Shown here: positions 31,536-33,930 of the stretch, piece after piece
Numbering within the stretch: the first letter of the stretch is position 1
Layout of the letters: each line of letters begins with the position of its first letter
Source of the DNA: CAZCZZ01 sp964503335
GTDB lineage: Bacteria > Verrucomicrobiota > Kiritimatiellia > CAIVKH01
DNA length: 33,930 nt
Direction of reading: 5' to 3'
Assembly (NCBI GenBank): GCA_964503335.1
Contig: CAZCZZ010000046.1
Span: 1-33,930, forward strand
The notes under the pieces: generated by a model
The model's database searches: none
What the model was told of the DNA's origin: nothing
The model's input: the letters and a program-made list of their open reading frames with translations, nothing else
Made by a program: the position numbers and the translations under genes

Positions 31536-32497
31536 ACCTTATCCACCTGGGCTTTGCCGAGGAGCCCTTGCGGCCGGAACAGAAGGAGCAGGACGAGGAT
31601 GAGGAAGCTGACCACGTCCTTGTACTCGTTGCCGACTGCGCCGTTGGTCATGAAGAAGAGATAGGTGCCGCCCGTGGTTTCCATCACGCCGAGGATCAAG
31701 CCGCCGAGGACTGCGCCGTAGATGTTCCCGATGCCGCCGAGCACGGCGGCGGTGAAGGCCTTGATGCCGGGGGCGAAGCCGACGAAGGGATTGATCTGTC
31801 CGTACATCAAGCCGAACAGCACGCCGGCGACGCCGCCAAGGGCGCCGCCGATCAGGAACGTGCGGGAGATGATGCGGTCGGGATCGATGCCCATCAGGCT
31901 GGCCGTCGGAAGATCCTGCGCCACGGCCCGCATGGCCTTTCCGAGCCTGGTCCTGCGTACGAGATGGTTCAGTCCGAAGAGCATCGCGGTGGTCACGACG
32001 AGGACGAAGATCGACTTCACCTGGATGCTCATGCCGAGGGGCAGGTCATGAAGCTGTTCGAGCCGGGCATCGCTCGGATAGTTCATATAGAACTCGCCGT
32101 GCCAGAGGCCTTCAATCAATCGCACGAGGTCCTGGAGCAGGAAGGAGACGCCGATGGCGGTGATGAGGGGTACGAGTCGGTTCGTGCTTCCGCGACGCCG
32201 CAGCGGACGGTACGCGCAGCGCTCGATGACCACGGCGGTGCCGCCTGAGATGATGCCGCCCACGACGACGGCGACGAATGCCATGAGGTACGGGTTGCTG
32301 ATGGACGGGCCGAGGTAGCGATAGACCTCGACGCCCGCGACAGCGCCAATCATGAAGACCTCGGAATGGGCAAAATTGATCAGGCCGAGCACGCCGTAGA
32401 CCATCGTGTAGCCCAGCGCGATCATGGCGTACACGCAGCCGAGGAGAAGGCCCTCCAGCAGGACGCTCGGCAACAATTCAATCAACGCGTCAGACAA
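31532..32497 (-). CDS. livH: Branched-chain amino acid-type ABC transporter permease LivH
   Basis: About 320 aa, eight or so membrane helices. The N-terminal signature ALGYTMVYGVLGLINFAHSEVFMIGA is diagnostic, and the coupling loop TRLGKAMRAVAQDLPTASLMGI and the late GGIGNIYGAVLGGLILG motif follow. The start is unusual: the longest frame begins with GTG at 32503, but GGAGG (plus-strand 32504-32508) would abut it with no spacer, whereas a TTG two codons later (32497) has a 6-nt spacer. The TTG is therefore preferred. It overlaps livM by 4 bp and follows the binding-protein gene after an 81-87 bp gap containing a hairpin. Confidence 0.92.
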   Translation of the reverse strand: MSDALIELLPSVLLEGLLLGCVYAMIALGYTMVYGVLGLINFAHSEVFMIGAVAGVEVYRYLGPSISNPYLMAFVAVVVGGIISGGTAVVIERCAYRPLRRRGSTNRLVPLITAIGVSFLLQDLVRLIEGLWHGEFYMNYPSDARLEQLHDLPLGMSIQVKSIFVLVVTTAMLFGLNHLVRRTRLGKAMRAVAQDLPTASLMGIDPDRIISRTFLIGGALGGVAGVLFGLMYGQINPFVGFAPGIKAFTAAVLGGIGNIYGAVLGGLILGVMETTGGTYLFFMTNGAVGNEYKDVVSFLILVLLLLFRPQGLLGKAQVDKV

Positions 32498-32561
32498 ATC
32501 CACCCTCCGGGAAAATCAGGGCGGAAAGTAGCAGCGTCAGGGCAGGGAAGAAAGCCAAAGG

Positions 32562-32579
32562 TAGGGCGGCCCCGCCCTA
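32562..32579 (-). terminator. GC-rich hairpin between livK and livH, possible attenuator
   Basis: TAGGGCG and CGCCCTA flank a 4-nt loop. On the transcribed (minus) strand it follows the livK stop by a few bases and is followed by a pyrimidine-rich stretch (CTTTGGCTTTCTTCC) rather than a pure T-run. Partial termination here would give more binding protein than permease, a common arrangement; this role is inferred. Confidence 0.4.
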
Positions 32580-32584
32580 TCTCG

Positions 32585-33751
32585 CTATTTCGGAGGGGCG
32601 GAGGAGATGACTTTAACGACGGAGCCTGGATAGGAGGCTTCGGCGAAGTGGATGACGTAGTAATCGGCTTTACTGCGATCGCCCTTGCCGTCGAAGGAAA
32701 CGGTGCCGGTGATGCCTTCGATGCTGGTCTTGCGTACTTCCGCGGCTACGGCCTTGCGCGTGGGTCTTTTCCCACCTGTCGCGTTCATGCTGGTCTCGAT
32801 GGCCTTGAGGATCACGTTGGCCGCATCGTAGGCGTAAAGAGCATAGGCTTCGGGGGGGCGGTTGAACTTTGCGGTGAAGCGCTCCGCGAATTCCTTTGCC
32901 GCCGGGTATTGGGAAACCGGGCCTGCGACGGTCGTGTAGTAAGCGCCTTTGGCAGCCTGCTGGGCGATGTCAACAAATGCGGACGATTCCAGTCCGTCCG
33001 GACCGAGGAACTTCGCCGTTTCGTTCTTCTCCCGCATCTGTTTCAGAAGGACCCCGGCTTGGTCGTAGATTCCGCCGAAAAACACGAGATCCGGTTTGAG
33101 AATCTGCATCTGGAGAATGAGGGACTGGAAGTTCGTCTTTTCCTCGGTGCCGATGACACCGACGACTTCCGCGCCGAGTTCCTTGGCCTTCGCCTCGAAG
33201 TTGAGGGCGATGCCCTGGCCGTAGGCCGTCTTGTCATGGACCACGAGAATCTTCTTTGCCCCTAGATCATTCACGGCGAACTCGGCGCCGACAGGACCCT
33301 GCACATCATCGCGACCGCAGACGCGATTCACGTTGGCGAACCCGCGATCCGTGACCTTCGGGTTGGTGCTGCCGGGCGAAACCATGACGAGATCAAAATC
33401 CTTGTAGACCTCCGATGTGGGGATCGTGATTCCTGAATTGAAATGACCAACAAGCCCAAGCACGTCGGGGTCATTCACGATGCGGCGGGCCACGGCCACG
33501 CCGACGTCGGGCTGGGCCTGGTCATCGTTCGGCCAGAACTCAAGCGTGAAACCTTTCGCGGCAAATCCGGGTTGCGCTTCCTCGACCGCCAGTTGAGCGC
33601 CGAGCTTGATCATTTCGCCAAGGCCTGACTGGCCGCCCGAAAGCATGCTGGCTAGTGCAATCTTGATCACCTTGGTCTTGCGGTCCTGGCAGGCTGACCC
33701 GAATGCGACAATGCACACCGCAACAAGCATGACAGCAATAAATGACCTCAT
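32585..33751 (-). CDS. livK: Branched-chain amino acid-type ABC transporter substrate-binding protein
   Basis: 388 aa. A signal sequence covers residues 1-18 with a cysteine at 19 in GSAC, so export is clear and lipid attachment possible, although the lipobox lacks the usual leucine. The mature protein is a type 1 periplasmic binding protein (Leu/Ile/Val family): KVIKIALASMLSGGQSGLGEMIKLGAQLAVEEA, ILVVHDKTAYGQGIALNF, and DLVFFGGIYDQAGVLLKQM are family-typical. The ligand could be a branched-chain amino acid, amide or related compound. The ATG at 33751 is chosen over upstream in-frame starts because GGAGGA lies 7 nt before it and the signal peptide starts there. First gene of the liv operon. 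Confidence 0.93.
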   Translation of the reverse strand: MRSFIAVMLVAVCIVAFGSACQDRKTKVIKIALASMLSGGQSGLGEMIKLGAQLAVEEAQPGFAAKGFTLEFWPNDDQAQPDVGVAVARRIVNDPDVLGLVGHFNSGITIPTSEVYKDFDLVMVSPGSTNPKVTDRGFANVNRVCGRDDVQGPVGAEFAVNDLGAKKILVVHDKTAYGQGIALNFEAKAKELGAEVVGVIGTEEKTNFQSLILQMQILKPDLVFFGGIYDQAGVLLKQMREKNETAKFLGPDGLESSAFVDIAQQAAKGAYYTTVAGPVSQYPAAKEFAERFTAKFNRPPEAYALYAYDAANVILKAIETSMNATGGKRPTRKAVAAEVRKTSIEGITGTVSFDGKGDRSKADYYVIHFAEASYPGSVVKVISSAPPK

Positions 33752-33772
33752 CGAAAATCCTCCGTTGCGCGG

Positions 33773-33801
33773 AATGTAGTGCAACCTCATGCCCCTGCCA
33801 A
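33773..33801 (-). promoter_or_regulatory. Candidate sigma-70-type promoter of the liv operon
   Basis: On the minus strand TTGGCA (33796-33801) and TACATT (33773-33778) are separated by 17 bp. Transcription would start near 33766, just ahead of the Shine-Dalgarno (33759-33763). The short leader is unusual but allowed. Confidence 0.45.
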
Positions 33802-33887
33802 GTTCAGTGGTTGGACCGCACCGAAAAACAAAAGGGCATTCATGGAATATCCGTGATATACGCTGGCAGTTGAGCGTCAAATCAGCC

Positions 33888-33930
33888 GCCCGGGTGGTGA
33901 AATGGCAGACACAAGGGACTTAAAATCCCT
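33888..33930 (+). tRNA. tRNA-Leu (anticodon UAA), 5' part, cut by the window edge
   Basis: Starts GCCCGGGTGGTGAAATGGCA, the characteristic class II leucine tRNA 5' end, with a D-loop ending GCAGACAC. The anticodon stem AGGGA/TCCCT encloses the loop CTTAAAA, giving anticodon UAA. The variable arm, T-arm and 3' end lie beyond the window. Divergent from livK. Confidence 0.92.

Noticed and set aside
31175..32248. A 357-codon plus-strand frame across livM and livH.
   Set aside because: Antisense to two clear permeases and very rich in Arg, Asp and Glu, as expected for a shadow frame.

Overview
The window looks like chromosomal DNA of a high-GC, Gram-negative (diderm) bacterium. Evidence for a double membrane is a complete Tol-Pal cluster, a beta-barrel porin, a secreted cupredoxin and Tat translocase genes. 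A secreted protein with thrombospondin type 3 calcium repeats, tandem hexomutase paralogs and dispersed palindromic repeats recall PVC-superphylum or Hydrogenedentota-like genomes, but no marker gene here settles the taxonomy. Two 100-N scaffold gaps (7488-7587, 11387-11486) show this is a draft or metagenomic assembly.

Layout. 1-2787: a GAF/AAA+ sigma-54 activator (minus strand, cut by the window edge) faces a three-gene operon (AhpD-like, PNPOx-like, DUF1348/NTF2-like). Between them lie a near-consensus -24/-12 promoter and two ACGA-N4-TCGT sites. 2861-4105: a short nuclease-like remnant and the calcium-repeat protein. 4349-10151: addB-addA recombination nuclease/helicase pair, minus strand. 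10326-11384: argC. 11604-18579: six co-directional genes with gaps of at most 21 bp (porin, cupredoxin, hybrid histidine kinase, ADP-ribosylglycohydrolase, SPFH protein, NAD-kinase-like protein). 18582-19700: PQQ-type sugar dehydrogenase on the opposite strand. 19861-20214: RRM RNA-binding protein with a strong terminator. 20513-24243: tolQ-tolR-tolA-tolB-pal and a UUCG-loop terminator. 24337-28160: tatA-tatC followed by two phosphohexomutase paralogs, the first apparently catalytically dead. 28284-28359: tRNA-Ala(CGC). 28360-28757: a small GIY-YIG element with 41-bp direct repeats. 28757-33751: a branched-chain amino-acid-type ABC transporter operon (livK-livH-livM-livG-livF, minus strand). 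33888-end: start of a tRNA-Leu(UAA).

The least explained units are (a) the six-gene envelope/copper/sensor plus ADP-ribose/NAD operon, in particular the translationally linked ADP-ribosylglycohydrolase-SPFH-NADK trio; (b) the pseudo-hexomutase next to its intact paralog with a cruciform-forming repeat between them; (c) the GIY-YIG element abutting a tRNA 3' end; (d) the sigma-54-controlled AhpD/PNPOx/DUF1348 operon with a four-cysteine GAF regulator; and (e) a dispersed inverted-repeat family built of 10-bp-phased CACGAAT units. All functions are inferred from motifs read by eye; no database search was possible.
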